In this document: piece by piece, positions 26,763 to 36,571 of the stretch
How positions within the stretch are numbered: the stretch's first letter is position 1
Layout: every line of letters starts with the position of its first letter
Source of the DNA: an uncultured Ignavibacteria bacterium
GTDB lineage: Bacteria; Bacteroidota; Ignavibacteria; Kapaibacteriales; Kapaibacteriaceae
Assembly (NCBI GenBank): GCA_937870915.1
Contig: CALMZQ010000155.1
Coordinates: 37,018-101,017, forward strand
Reading direction: 5' to 3'
Length of the DNA: 64,000 nt
Program-made: the position numbers and the translations under genes
Notes under the pieces: generated by a model
Told to the model about the DNA's origin: nothing
Databases searched by the model: none
The model's input: the letters and a program-made list of their open reading frames with translations, nothing else

Positions 26763-27467
26763 TCACAACTTCTGCAGGATGAACGCTGCCACGTCAAGAT
26801 CATACGGTGTGGTCACCTTAAAATTTATTTCTTCTCCGGGAACGGTATGCACAGGGCTTCCCATCTGCTCCACGAGAGACGCGCAATCTGTTCCAACCCG
26901 TCCACCAGCCTCGGCAACAGCGTAGGCCTGTCTGAGAAGAGAAGACGCAAATCCCTGGGGTGTTTGCACGCGAAACAGGGTAGAACGATCCACGGTGCCA
27001 CGTACCCGACCCTGGTCATCTACCGATTTTAGCGTGTCAGCGATGGGGATTACGGGAACCACAGCCAACTTTTCGTGTGTTGAATCGGCTACCCTCTCCC
27101 AAAGTTCCGGGCTGGACAGGGGGCGTACGGCATCATGAACGAGAATGATCCCAGTTTGGGTAAGAGAAGGGTGCGCCAGGGCTGCCTGAACTGAATGTTG
27201 GCGCTCTGTTGAGCCCCGTACAACATGCAGACGGGCATCGGCGATGCCAAATTGAACGAAGAGCCGATAAACGATGGCTTCATCATCAGGATGGATGGCA
27301 ATGACCACAGCGTCCACATACTCGGTTTGGAGCGCAATACGAATACATCGCACCAACAGGGGCACGCCAAGGAGCTCGAGGAATTGTTTAGGGGTTCCTC
27401 CCCCAAATCGTGTTCCACGTCCGGCAGCCGGAATGATCACTCCACGAGAAATGTGTTCGTTAGTCAT
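26763..27467 (-). CDS. ispD: 2-C-methyl-D-erythritol 4-phosphate cytidylyltransferase
   Basis: IspD makes CDP-ME in the non-mevalonate isoprenoid pathway. The 234-residue protein carries the nucleotide-binding loop IIPAAGRGTRFGGGTPKQF, the central VVRGSTERQHSV, the metal-binding VHDAVRPL and FRVQTPQGF followed by TDCASLVEQMG. The end FKVTTPYDLDVA is typical. All diagnostic residues are in place and the length is normal. IspF is not fused and not in the window. It is separated from the upstream gene's terminator by about 40 bp. Confidence 0.97.
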   Translation of the reverse strand: MTNEHISRGVIIPAAGRGTRFGGGTPKQFLELLGVPLLVRCIRIALQTEYVDAVVIAIHPDDEAIVYRLFVQFGIADARLHVVRGSTERQHSVQAALAHPSLTQTGIILVHDAVRPLSSPELWERVADSTHEKLAVVPVIPIADTLKSVDDQGRVRGTVDRSTLFRVQTPQGFASSLLRQAYAVAEAGGRVGTDCASLVEQMGSPVHTVPGEEINFKVTTPYDLDVAAFILQKL

Positions 27468-27489
27468 GGTTCAAAGATAGACGGAAGAG

Positions 27490-27540
27490 GGGGCTTCAAG
27501 AACAAAGCAAACGGGGTACCCTGTTGCCAGGGTACCCCGT
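27490..27540 (-). terminator. Hairpin terminator for the 27567-30236 gene
   Basis: A perfect 13-bp stem ACGGGGTACCCTG / CAGGGTACCCCGT with loop TTGC (27511-27540) lies downstream of the Ig-like protein on the minus strand. It is followed by the T-rich GTTTGCTTTGTTCTTG. Confidence 0.8.
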
Positions 27541-27566
27541 TGAGGGTGAACGTAGACTGTGAACAG

Positions 27567-30236
27567 TTATCGCACGATGGTTATCGGAAGAGCGATAAGA
27601 GTTTCACCGGATCGAATGATCATGGTGTAGGATCCGGATGTTATGGAGGCACCGGAAGCATCGCGACCATTCCAGCGGAAGGAGCCCCCTGCATCTACAC
27701 CTTCATGAGAGAAGGCTGCAACGGTGATACCGGTGGAGCTTACCACGGATATATCCATTGATGGTGTAGAGTGAGCAAAGTGTACCTCTACCCGATCGGT
27801 CATTGGATTTGGCCATGCGGAGATACCGGCCTCTTCGGCTTCTACCACACCGCCCGGTGCCTCGCCTGAACCCTGCATGGCTACAGTAGAATTACCTCCA
27901 TTGGCCGAACGCAGACTAAGCGTTGCCGTTTTGGCACCAGGAGATCCAGGTGTGAACTTCACACAGATATCTGCGGTCTGACCTGCGGCTATTGAAAGGG
28001 GGAGTGTTGTAAGGACCTCAAACTGACCTGCATTTACTCCAGAGAGAATTGCCTGGTCGATCGTGATGTCCAACGCTGAACCATTTTTTATGGTAATGCA
28101 GCGCTCATGTGTTGTGTCAGTGAGAATCGTTCCAAAGTCTTCGATGAGCGAGTGCTCATAACGAAGTAGGTACGCAGCTGAAAGGGCAATTGCTGCTGTT
28201 GGGCTGAGCGGCGCATTGGAGAGCACGTTCAAGGAGCCTGTAACCGTTCCTCTGTCTGCCGGAGAAGCCTTGATGGTCAGACCAGTCGAAGCACCCGGCT
28301 CAAGTGTGAGAGGCAGTGAAGGGGCATCCGTGATCGAATAGTCATTTGGAACGGTGCTTAATCCTGAGATTACCAATGGGGCTGTACCAACATTCTTAAT
28401 GAGGCCGTTGAGTGTGAGAGACTTATCGTATCCAACAGGAATCTCTCCAAAATCAACACTAGTTGTGGAGAGTTCAAGAACCGGCGATGGAGCAACGGCA
28501 TCCTTCACATCCACACGTGCATAGGCTGATGAGAGAGCACCGCACGGATTACGAACGAGTGCATTGTAATAGCCAGCATCACTCTTACCAACCTTCTCGA
28601 TGACATACGATGGGCCCGTTGCTCCATCGATCGGCTTGTCGTTCTTTGTCCACTGAATGCTGCGCCAATCCGACGCGTCAACCGTGAGTTCCAGCCGGGA
28701 ACCAACTTCAAGTTCTTGTGACGTTGGTTGCTTGGAGAAGACAGGCTTGGCAATAGCGGTGATCTTTGCTACGGTAGACGTTTCGTTAAGACCACACGTG
28801 CCCGTAACACGAACGGTATAATCACCGGTTGTTGCCTTTGTGACAGACGAGATCAGAAACTCGTTTGTGTTGGAATTTGCCAACGCCACTCCATCTTTGA
28901 ACCATTGATAGACTAATCCACTTCCCTTGGTTTCTACGAGTAGCGAGAGGCGTGAGCCCACACACACATCTCCAGACTTCGGTTGTGCTGTGATGGACGG
29001 AGGCCTGATGCCAGACACGCGTACAATTCGTGTTGGTACCGTAACGAGACAGTTGTTCGGATTAACGATGTTCGAGGTCACGTTGCAGTGATACGCCCCG
29101 TTAGAGGCATATCCATAACTAGTAAAGATTAACGTCGGGTTTGTGGCATTCGGAATCGCAACCCCATCTTTGAACCATTGGTACACAAGATTTGTACCGG
29201 TTGCAGATACGGAAATAGATGCCGTAGTGCTTGGGCATACGTCGATATCTGTTGGCTGTGTTGTCAATCTTGGACGCATTGCAGCTGTTACTGAGCACGG
29301 ATTGCTTGTAGCAATTGGTGAACAGAGACCGGAGACCACACAATCATAACTGCCTTCGTTTGCTGTGCCCATGTTGACAATCACATAGTTAGAATCACGA
29401 GCGCCCGAAATATTAGTACCGTTAAATCTCCACTGATACGTTCTATTGTTACCGCTTGCACGAACACGGAGCGTGTCATTGGCGTTCTCACAAACAACAC
29501 GCGACGTGGCTGGATGTACGGTAATAACAGGCGCTGTGGCAACAGTTAACTGAGCTGAAGAAGATGTGGTAAAGGCTATGTTCGGATTACAGTTGTCGCG
29601 AAGTATCACGTCATAAAACCCAGCGTCTGATGGGACTACTGCAGGTATGGTGTATGAGTTCGAAGAGGTAGTAGCTAGCGTAACACCAGCGCGTCTCCAC
29701 TCATACGTACCACTTGTCATCGATGATACCACACTAAACGTTACAGGTTGACCAATGCAGATCGTTTGACTACCGGGCTGGGTAGTAATCGTTGGAACAA
29801 CGCAAGGTGGTACAACAGTGAATGTTGCAATGCGTTGGGCCGCATTCGTGATCGCCGTTGGTCCGGGACATGAGTTCGAACTGCGTAGTCGAAGTGTCAT
29901 CGTAGCAGCATTGACGAGTGTAACGCCGGTAGCTGTATACTTCAGAGTGATTGTTGCGTTGTTCCACGTATCACCAAAGCTATCCCATGCTCGGATCTCA
30001 TAGTTACCCGCCGGGACACTTATCGTCACATTATTCTGAATTGTGCCACCGGTTGGCTCGCAGTTGTAAACAACATTTGTTGATTGATTTACAATCTGCC
30101 AACCTACCTCTGATGGAAACGAACCATTGACCGTGGTGATCGTCAGATTCACCTGTGCCAGTACACTTGCAGATCCCGCAAACACCAATGCAAGGAGAAA
30201 GAGGACAGGCCTCTTCCACGAGTAAAACTGTGCCAT
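27567..30236 (-). CDS. Large secreted protein with Ig-like repeats, choice-of-anchor domains and T9SS-type tail (paralogue A)
   Basis: The ORF track starts at 30443, but ATG 30236 (with AGGGGC upstream) starts a signal peptide MAQFYSWKRPVLFLLALVFAGSASVLA cleaved before Gln. That gives 889 residues. The N-terminal head (VGWQIVNQSTNVVYNC, RAWDSFGDTWNNATITL) is distinct. Then come about five Ig-like repeats with Cys pairs and the GxYxC pattern (DAGFYDVILRDNCN, GSYDCVVSGLC, GAYHCNVTS, GDYTVRVTGTCG, AGYYNALVRNPCG). Two abnormal-spindle/choice-of-anchor-D modules follow (VDFGEIPVGYDKSLTLN). The last 80 residues are FlgD-like/T9SS-like (FRWNGRDASGASITSGSYT). It is an adhesin or surface component (inference). 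Confidence 0.87.
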   Translation of the reverse strand: MAQFYSWKRPVLFLLALVFAGSASVLAQVNLTITTVNGSFPSEVGWQIVNQSTNVVYNCEPTGGTIQNNVTISVPAGNYEIRAWDSFGDTWNNATITLKYTATGVTLVNAATMTLRLRSSNSCPGPTAITNAAQRIATFTVVPPCVVPTITTQPGSQTICIGQPVTFSVVSSMTSGTYEWRRAGVTLATTSSNSYTIPAVVPSDAGFYDVILRDNCNPNIAFTTSSSAQLTVATAPVITVHPATSRVVCENANDTLRVRASGNNRTYQWRFNGTNISGARDSNYVIVNMGTANEGSYDCVVSGLCSPIATSNPCSVTAAMRPRLTTQPTDIDVCPSTTASISVSATGTNLVYQWFKDGVAIPNATNPTLIFTSYGYASNGAYHCNVTSNIVNPNNCLVTVPTRIVRVSGIRPPSITAQPKSGDVCVGSRLSLLVETKGSGLVYQWFKDGVALANSNTNEFLISSVTKATTGDYTVRVTGTCGLNETSTVAKITAIAKPVFSKQPTSQELEVGSRLELTVDASDWRSIQWTKNDKPIDGATGPSYVIEKVGKSDAGYYNALVRNPCGALSSAYARVDVKDAVAPSPVLELSTTSVDFGEIPVGYDKSLTLNGLIKNVGTAPLVISGLSTVPNDYSITDAPSLPLTLEPGASTGLTIKASPADRGTVTGSLNVLSNAPLSPTAAIALSAAYLLRYEHSLIEDFGTILTDTTHERCITIKNGSALDITIDQAILSGVNAGQFEVLTTLPLSIAAGQTADICVKFTPGSPGAKTATLSLRSANGGNSTVAMQGSGEAPGGVVEAEEAGISAWPNPMTDRVEVHFAHSTPSMDISVVSSTGITVAAFSHEGVDAGGSFRWNGRDASGASITSGSYTMIIRSGETLIALPITIVR

Positions 30237-30413
30237 GAACATTGCCCCTATTTGAATGTGAACTGAGTTTACATGTGTGTTCGTTGTTAAAACTCGTCGT
30301 TCACTGCAGCACTTCGTGCGCTTTGTGCTCCTTATGAAGCAGTGTACTGCAGACCTGGCGTATCGGTTGTCAATCCCTACCGATAAGATATATGGATTAC
30401 CAATTGACAACAA

Positions 30414-30447
30414 TAAAAAAAGGGTGCCCCATATCTGGGGCACCCTT
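30414..30447 (-). terminator. Rho-independent terminator of the 30473-33157 gene
   Basis: A 12-bp stem AAGGGTGCCCCA / TGGGGCACCCTT with loop (read on the minus strand) is followed by TTTTTTATTG. It lies between the two Ig-like paralogues. Confidence 0.92.
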
Positions 30448-30472
30448 CTGAATGACCATTTGGTCAGTAGAA

Positions 30473-33157
30473 TTACCTGATGATTGTGAGCGGTAGGGAA
30501 ATTGCCGTATCGCCATAACGGATAACCATCGTGTATGAGCCGGCTGCAACAGCAGCACCGGAAGCATCACGACCATTCCAGCGGATAGTTCCGCCGGCAT
30601 CTACTCCGTCATGGGAGAACGTTGTTACAGCACGTCCTGTTGAGCTCATAACCGAAACCTGCATAGCAGGTGTTGGCTTAGCAAAACGGACCTCTACACG
30701 GTCAGTCATTGGGTTAGGCCATGCTGTGATCCCGGCATCAACGGCATCAACCACACCACCAGCAAGTTCACCCTTGCCGCTAAGAGCTACAGAGGAGTTT
30801 CCGCCACTTGACGAACGCAGGTTCAATGTAGCAGACTTTGTACCATCCGTACCTGGAGCGAACGTTACGCAGATGTCTGCGGACTGTCCGGCTGCGATGG
30901 CAAGCGGAAGAGTTGTATTGACGGTGAACTGCCCGGCATTTGCACCTGTAAGGGTTGCCTGCTCAATTGAGATGTCCATTGTCGACTCATTCGTGAGAGC
31001 AATGCAACGCTCAAGTGAAGCATCCGTGAGCACTACGCCATAGTCCTCTGAAGCATCGTGCTTGTAACGAAGCACATAGGCTGCTGCAAGCGTAACAGTT
31101 GCAGTAGGATTGGATGGCGAGTTGGACTGAATGTTCAATGAGCCTGCAAGTGTGCCCTTAACCGTTGGTGATGCCTTAAGGGTTACACCCTCAGAAGCGC
31201 CAGGAGCAAGGGTGAGCGGAAGTGTAGGACCGTTAGTGATAGTGAACTCATTTGGTGTGGTGCTAAGGCCGGACACTACCAATGGAGCGGTACCAATGTT
31301 CTTGATAAGACCATTGAGTGTGACCGACTTGTCGTAGCCAACAGGAATCTCACCAAAGTCTACGTTTGACGATGAGAGCTCAAGGACTGGCTCTGGGATC
31401 TGTGGGTCAACAACAGTAATGTTTGCATATGCCGAAGAAATGCCACCACAACTGTTGCGGACAAGAGCATTGTAATATCCGGCATCACTCTTACCAACCC
31501 GTTCGATGGTAAAGGTTGAGCTTGTTGCACCAGCGATAGGTTGATCGTTCTTTGTCCACTGGACCATACGCATGTCTGTTGCGTCAACAGTAAGAGTCAT
31601 GCGATCGCCTACAGTGAGGCGCTGACTTTGTGGCTGAACCGCGAATGTTGGCTTTGTGATCGCTGTGATCCTTGCAGGAGCTGAGTTCACGGTAAGGTTG
31701 CATGTACCCGTTGCCTTAACGTAATAGTCACCAGTTGCAGCAGCTGTTACCGGCGAGATTGTTAGCGAGTTCGAAGCAGCGTTAGGAACGATTGCGCCGT
31801 TCTTGTACCACTGATACGTAAGGCCGCTACCTGTGAACTCCGAAAGGAGCGTCACCGTTGAGCCGATACATGCGTCTGCACTATCCGGACTCTCCGTTAC
31901 AGTTGGGGCGCGGAATCCTGAGACGCGAACAGTTGCGGATTGAGCAATTGCAACACATCTGTTTGGATTTGGCACGTTCGAAGTAACGATGCAGTAATAC
32001 TCACCGTTTGAGGTGTACGCATAGTTCGTGAAGTTCAGCGTTGGATTGAAACCATTCGGTACTGCAACGCCATCCTTATACCACTGATACGTGAGCGAGT
32101 TACCGGCAGCAGCTACTGTTAGTGCTCCATTGGTACCCGGGCAAATATCAAGGTTCGTTGGCTGTAAGGTGATGCGCGGACGCGAGACAACCGTAACTGC
32201 ACATGGAGTGCTAACAGCTGGTGGAGTACACGTACCCGTGACGACGCATGTATATGCTCCGTCTGCCGAAACACTTGTAGCATTGACGATCACGTAATTC
32301 GAATCCGTTGCGCCTGCGATGGCAACACCATTCTTGAACCATTGGAAGGTCTTACCCGCACCAGTGGCACGAATGCGAAGTGTGTCATTATTGTTTTCGC
32401 AGATTAAGCGCGTAGCCGGCATTTGCGTTGTGACAACCGGAGCTTCAATCACCGTCAACTGGCATGCGCCAGATGTTGTTACAGCAGTAGTCGTATTGCA
32501 GTTGTCACGCAATACGCAGTCATAAAGACCAGCATGCGAAAGTTGCACCGAAGGAATGGTATACGATGGCGAAGTAGTTGTTGCGATTGCAATACCATTC
32601 TTGCGCCATTCCCATGTACCGTCTACAAGATCACTCGTAACGCTGAACGTTGTTGACGTTCCTACGCATGATGTGCGGCTTGTTGGTTGTACGGAGATCG
32701 TTGGCGGGAAGCAACCCTTGAGGATTGTTACCGGACCGTTCGTTCCCGGATAGGAAAATGCACAGCTCCAGCTTGGACCAGGTGCTTCGCTAACGCGGAA
32801 GTAATAATTGGTTCCTGGTGGAATTGTTGCAGGAATGAGCCAATTATACGAGCCGGCATAACCGTCAACAGCACCATCAATCACGTTCCATGTGCCACCA
32901 CCGTTTGACGAATATTCGATTCTGTACTTACCGCCGTAATTACCAATAACGTAGCGGTCACCGTACCACCTGATCGTCATTGTTGTATTACGCGTATATG
33001 ATTGACCCGCCGTAGGGGCCGTTACATACACATAACCCCAACCATACGTACACTGCGCTTGTGCTTCCGTGGTCTCAATTAGAAACCCAGCACAAACCAT
33101 CAGTGCAAGTAGGAGTCCCTTTGCCGACACCATCCACTGTGGTAGATAGTTACTCAT
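30473..33157 (-). CDS. Large secreted protein with Ig-like repeats, choice-of-anchor domains and T9SS-type tail (paralogue B)
   Basis: This 894-residue tandem paralogue has the same layout as the gene at 27567. The signal peptide ends TEAQA before Gln. The N-terminal head differs and resembles the Kre9/KNH Ser-Thr-rich module (VTAPTAGQSYTRNTTMTIRWYG, GSYNWLIPATIPPGTNYYF). About five Ig-like repeats follow (GLYDCVLRDNCN, GAYTCVVTGTC, GEYYCIVTS, GDYYVKATGTC, AGYYNALVRNSCG), then VDFGEIPVGYDKSVTLN modules and an almost identical tail (IRWNGRDASGAAVAAGSYT, SLPLTIIR). Shared Ig and tail with different heads suggests duplication followed by head exchange. Probable surface adhesin. Confidence 0.88.
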   Translation of the reverse strand: MSNYLPQWMVSAKGLLLALMVCAGFLIETTEAQAQCTYGWGYVYVTAPTAGQSYTRNTTMTIRWYGDRYVIGNYGGKYRIEYSSNGGGTWNVIDGAVDGYAGSYNWLIPATIPPGTNYYFRVSEAPGPSWSCAFSYPGTNGPVTILKGCFPPTISVQPTSRTSCVGTSTTFSVTSDLVDGTWEWRKNGIAIATTTSPSYTIPSVQLSHAGLYDCVLRDNCNTTTAVTTSGACQLTVIEAPVVTTQMPATRLICENNNDTLRIRATGAGKTFQWFKNGVAIAGATDSNYVIVNATSVSADGAYTCVVTGTCTPPAVSTPCAVTVVSRPRITLQPTNLDICPGTNGALTVAAAGNSLTYQWYKDGVAVPNGFNPTLNFTNYAYTSNGEYYCIVTSNVPNPNRCVAIAQSATVRVSGFRAPTVTESPDSADACIGSTVTLLSEFTGSGLTYQWYKNGAIVPNAASNSLTISPVTAAATGDYYVKATGTCNLTVNSAPARITAITKPTFAVQPQSQRLTVGDRMTLTVDATDMRMVQWTKNDQPIAGATSSTFTIERVGKSDAGYYNALVRNSCGGISSAYANITVVDPQIPEPVLELSSSNVDFGEIPVGYDKSVTLNGLIKNIGTAPLVVSGLSTTPNEFTITNGPTLPLTLAPGASEGVTLKASPTVKGTLAGSLNIQSNSPSNPTATVTLAAAYVLRYKHDASEDYGVVLTDASLERCIALTNESTMDISIEQATLTGANAGQFTVNTTLPLAIAAGQSADICVTFAPGTDGTKSATLNLRSSSGGNSSVALSGKGELAGGVVDAVDAGITAWPNPMTDRVEVRFAKPTPAMQVSVMSSTGRAVTTFSHDGVDAGGTIRWNGRDASGAAVAAGSYTMVIRYGDTAISLPLTIIR

Positions 33158-33298
33158 CTGACTTCTCCCTCAGACTTTGAGAAAATTCTAGTACTCAACA
33201 TTCTTCCTTCATTCAATAGGAAAAGACGAAGAGGCGGGACCTCCTCCAAACGAGAGGGTCCTATTCAACTTCACCTTTGCCTAAAATATTCTTTTCAA

Positions 33299-33326
33299 GT
33301 ACATGAAATGGATTTTTTTCATGTAC
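33299..33326. repeat. 10-bp inverted repeat in an intergenic region
   Basis: GTACATGAAA (33299-33308) and TTTCATGTAC (33317-33326) form a hairpin with an 8-base loop, just 3' of the ASST gene at 33341 (minus strand). No clear U-run follows, so it may be a weak terminator or an RNA 3'-end stabiliser. Upstream at 33218-33280 an imperfect AATAGGA/TCCTATT pair suggests further structure in the leader of the 33157 gene. Confidence 0.4.
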
Positions 33327-33340
33327 AGACAAATGTCCAT

Positions 33341-36300
33341 CTACTTCACCACAACTGCTGTCTTATTCTGTCCTCCTTCAAATTCAACAACAAGGTAATA
33401 GGTCCCACTTGCTAACCCCTTACATGTCATCGTGTTAGCTCCGCTTCCAGCAAGGTGGCAGGACGCTACAACGTCTCCTGTTACGCTGTACAGCGTGGCT
33501 CTAGAAGCAACTCTCAATTGTGAATCTGTGTCTATCTGAAGCTCATCGGCCGAAAAGAAGGCATGAACGGCATGTTCAGTGCGTTCAACAGACTCCGAAA
33601 CAGACGTTGATGTGAGCGTAGTGAATGAAGAGACAGAGCCATATTCATCTGGGTTCCCAGCCTTCTTGCCAACCACTCTCCAGAAGTAGGTGGTGCCTTC
33701 ACTAAGACCGGAAAAGGCACACGTGCCTGTAGTAGAGGCAAATCTGAAGTTTAGTGTACCAAATCCGGGATCATCATCTACAAGTACGTCATACGAGCTG
33801 AACCGGGTAGAAATGGTATACGTGAAGACGCCCATGGTGGACACATTCTCGGCACCAGATACTGGTGAAATTGGTACCAGTGCCTGTGATGGGCTTGCCC
33901 GCGTAGTGAACGTGGCCGTATCTGACCAATTACCTGTGGACGTGTTATTATACCCCATCACCCGCCAGCCATATGTTGCGCCGGACTTGAGTGTAGGCAT
34001 CGTCCAATTCGTCTCAGTAAGCTTAAACACCGTTACGTCGGGAGCTGTAAACGATGGCTTAGATGTTACCTCAATGTCGTAATACTGGGCATCCGGAACG
34101 CTATTCCATGTGAACTGTACGGTAAGCGTGTCTACGTTGCCTGTGCGATTTGGACTGATCGTGATCGGTGGCGCTAGCACGGTGCTGGAGCTGGTTGTAA
34201 ATGCTGTTGGTTGGGCATCTGCGCCTCTGCCGTATTTACCAACAGCCCTACAGGTCCACGTTAGTCTGGCAGCAACCGGAAGGGCAGCTACTGTGAGAGG
34301 AGGACGGGTGGCTGAGTCAACTACAACGATCGTGCTGTCCATAGGACGGCGGATAGTAACCACATAGCGGATAGCTCCAGGTACTTCAGCCCATACAAAC
34401 GGAGACTGGCTTGTAGTAATATCTGTTGCATCGATTGGTGGTGTGATCAGTCTAGGACTGGACGGCGAGGTAACAAAGAACGCCATGGCACTTGGACGTC
34501 CAACGATGGTGTCGTTAACAGCACGTACATACCAGGTATACATCGTATTCGGGAAAAGTTTTCCGGTATCCACGAATGAATTGGTAGGTACAACGGTATC
34601 AATGGCAACAATAGGTGATCCTGCACCAGTGATCACCACCCGATACGCAGTGGCACCGGGAACGGTGCTCCAACGGAAGACGTGATCAGGGAGAATGGCG
34701 ATAGTGTCCTTGTTCACCACCTTTGGTGTGGAGATCGTAGAGATACCCATCTGTGTTGTGAAGGTCGATACGGCAGACCACGGACCATAACCAACGGTCA
34801 GCCTCGGACGAACACGCCAATACAGCTTCGTAAAGTCAGGAATCGCTCCAAGCGTAGTATCCAAACGCATGGTTGAAAACCGCGCATAGACGTTGGCAAA
34901 CGTTGCAACATTCGAGAGCTCAACCTGATATTCACCTGTTGACACAGCCTCTGACCATTCAAGCTTTGGAGTGGATGTTACCTCTGTTGCACGATCCACA
35001 GGGGAAATAAGGGAAGGGGCAAAACACGGCGTATAGGCCACCATAAACTCACCCACGATCAGACGATCCACTGTCAGCTTCTTTGTGGAAGCATTGTATG
35101 TGGTTGTAACCTGATTGAATTGGCCAATACCCTCATTAACGCGATGAAAGAGCTTGACCTGATTTGGAAACATTACTCCGGGAACGTTGCCCAGGTCAAA
35201 CGCCATCGTTCCCGCGATCAATGTTGTGTCTTCGATCCGAAAAACCCAACGCATGGGCAATACAGCACATGGGCCGGCTGTTGGGAAGGTGATGTTATGC
35301 GGTGCATACATATGCCTCTCGGCTGTTGCCGATGTAGTATCTGTTACCCGCGAAAGGTTCACCGCAAGGTGTGTTGTGCTGTCTGAGGTAGAGAATGTAG
35401 TAGTGCCAATAGCAGCCAGGCTTTTGTACACACCGGTCATAAGAATGGTGGTCTTTACAACTCTATAAGCTGTGAACCCATTCATTGTTGGATTGTCTAT
35501 CTGCACATGAACGGTACCGTCTCGCCCTACTTCGTGGGCAACTGTGTTGTTGGAACCAGAACCCCAACCGATCAAGATGTTTCCGTTCTCAACTTCCTGT
35601 GCACTGCCCATCGTTGGTGCATAGATGTCTGGCGTAGCTCTAAACTGCCATACTCTTCTGACGGTTTTGGCTGTTTCGTCTAGCTCATATTCAACTGCCC
35701 GAGTGAGAAGGGGCTCTGGTTTGAGGTTTCCGTTATCGAACATCAAAAGTGTCCCGGACCGTGTTCGCCCAACAGAATGTTGATGTGAGAATCCAACAAA
35801 ACCGGCTGTGGTATCGTTGAGAAACGTGAATTCATTGTGCTTCGACTTGGTTCCGCCAAGCCGCCACATGATCGATCCGTTCTGGCGATTGATCTTTATT
35901 ACTTCGTCGAGGTGTCTACACGACACGATCAGATTGTTATCGGAATCCACTTCGATTGAGTTGATGTGGATGTAGTCGATGAAAGGCTGCTGAAGATCTA
36001 TAGCGTCAACGGCATCTGTAACCGGGACGTGGTCGAGTGATCTCCACTCAAAAAGCGTGGTCCCGCTGAACGTTCTGATCTGGATGATATTATCCCGCAC
36101 TTGGGCGTTTGTGCGGCCACCAGGAACGATGGCAGACATATCAACGATCACATCCTCGGTACCAAGTACTACAAAGGATGAGTCCGTGATGATCTTACAC
36201 TCATGGAAATCGGTCTGAAAGGGGGCGCTTGCACGTAGAGTGTCGATGAGGTTGCGAAAGATATCGCGACGCACAAAACACGGCCTATTATCAGCGGTTG

Positions 36301-36571
36301 TATAATGCGTTAACCACTTGTTCTTGTACGTCTGTACATTGGCGTGTTGCCCAACCTCGGTCTTATACATGTTCTTTCCGTAGTTGTCGGCTACAGAGAA
36401 AGAGTCCATGGCATTCGGAGCAATGAGGTAATATCCGGGAGACGGGTACTCAAGCGTAGAAACATCCAAGTCACGGAACGACACCTGTGCACTGGCAGGG
36501 TTGGAGCCAATGAACAAAAGAGTGACCACGGAAATCGTGGCCACAATTGCCGATATTTGTTGTCTATCCAT
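33341..36571 (-). CDS. Giant secreted ASST-like protein with FnIII repeats and T9SS-type tail (copy 3)
   Basis: Trimmed to ATG 36571, the protein has 1076 residues. Signal peptide MDRQQISAIVATISVVTLLFIGSNPASA ends before Gln. The ASST propeller occupies about residues 25-400 (TDFHECKIITDSS, RTFSGTTLFEWRSLDHV, DYIHINSIEVDSDNNLIVSCR, NRQNGSIMWRLGG, FSHQHSVGR, MFDNGN). About five FnIII-like repeats follow (PKLEWSEAVSTGEYQVELS, FVWAEVPGAIRYVVTI, YGWRVMGYNN), then a tail with RVASRATLYSVTGDVVASC and GTYYLVVEFEGG, a T9SS-like sorting domain. Its ATG shares CATG with the divergent BNR gene. Closest paralogue is copy 4 at 40356. Confidence 0.88.
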   Translation of the reverse strand: MDRQQISAIVATISVVTLLFIGSNPASAQVSFRDLDVSTLEYPSPGYYLIAPNAMDSFSVADNYGKNMYKTEVGQHANVQTYKNKWLTHYTTADNRPCFVRRDIFRNLIDTLRASAPFQTDFHECKIITDSSFVVLGTEDVIVDMSAIVPGGRTNAQVRDNIIQIRTFSGTTLFEWRSLDHVPVTDAVDAIDLQQPFIDYIHINSIEVDSDNNLIVSCRHLDEVIKINRQNGSIMWRLGGTKSKHNEFTFLNDTTAGFVGFSHQHSVGRTRSGTLLMFDNGNLKPEPLLTRAVEYELDETAKTVRRVWQFRATPDIYAPTMGSAQEVENGNILIGWGSGSNNTVAHEVGRDGTVHVQIDNPTMNGFTAYRVVKTTILMTGVYKSLAAIGTTTFSTSDSTTHLAVNLSRVTDTTSATAERHMYAPHNITFPTAGPCAVLPMRWVFRIEDTTLIAGTMAFDLGNVPGVMFPNQVKLFHRVNEGIGQFNQVTTTYNASTKKLTVDRLIVGEFMVAYTPCFAPSLISPVDRATEVTSTPKLEWSEAVSTGEYQVELSNVATFANVYARFSTMRLDTTLGAIPDFTKLYWRVRPRLTVGYGPWSAVSTFTTQMGISTISTPKVVNKDTIAILPDHVFRWSTVPGATAYRVVITGAGSPIVAIDTVVPTNSFVDTGKLFPNTMYTWYVRAVNDTIVGRPSAMAFFVTSPSSPRLITPPIDATDITTSQSPFVWAEVPGAIRYVVTIRRPMDSTIVVVDSATRPPLTVAALPVAARLTWTCRAVGKYGRGADAQPTAFTTSSSTVLAPPITISPNRTGNVDTLTVQFTWNSVPDAQYYDIEVTSKPSFTAPDVTVFKLTETNWTMPTLKSGATYGWRVMGYNNTSTGNWSDTATFTTRASPSQALVPISPVSGAENVSTMGVFTYTISTRFSSYDVLVDDDPGFGTLNFRFASTTGTCAFSGLSEGTTYFWRVVGKKAGNPDEYGSVSSFTTLTSTSVSESVERTEHAVHAFFSADELQIDTDSQLRVASRATLYSVTGDVVASCHLAGSGANTMTCKGLASGTYYLVVEFEGGQNKTAVVVK

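Noticed and set aside
26312-26803. 163-residue minus-strand ORF over the DUF2795 gene
   Set aside because: It is a different frame over the DUF2795 gene and neighbouring spacers, with low-complexity composition and no motif.
27409-27424. Third parS-like sequence (TGTTCCACGTCCGGCA)
   Set aside because: Only the left arm matches. The other half is wrong, and it encodes conserved ispD residues, so it is probably chance.
30531-31043. 170-residue plus-strand ORF inside paralogue B
   Set aside because: Composition reflects antisense reading of Ser/Thr/Pro-rich secreted protein sequence.
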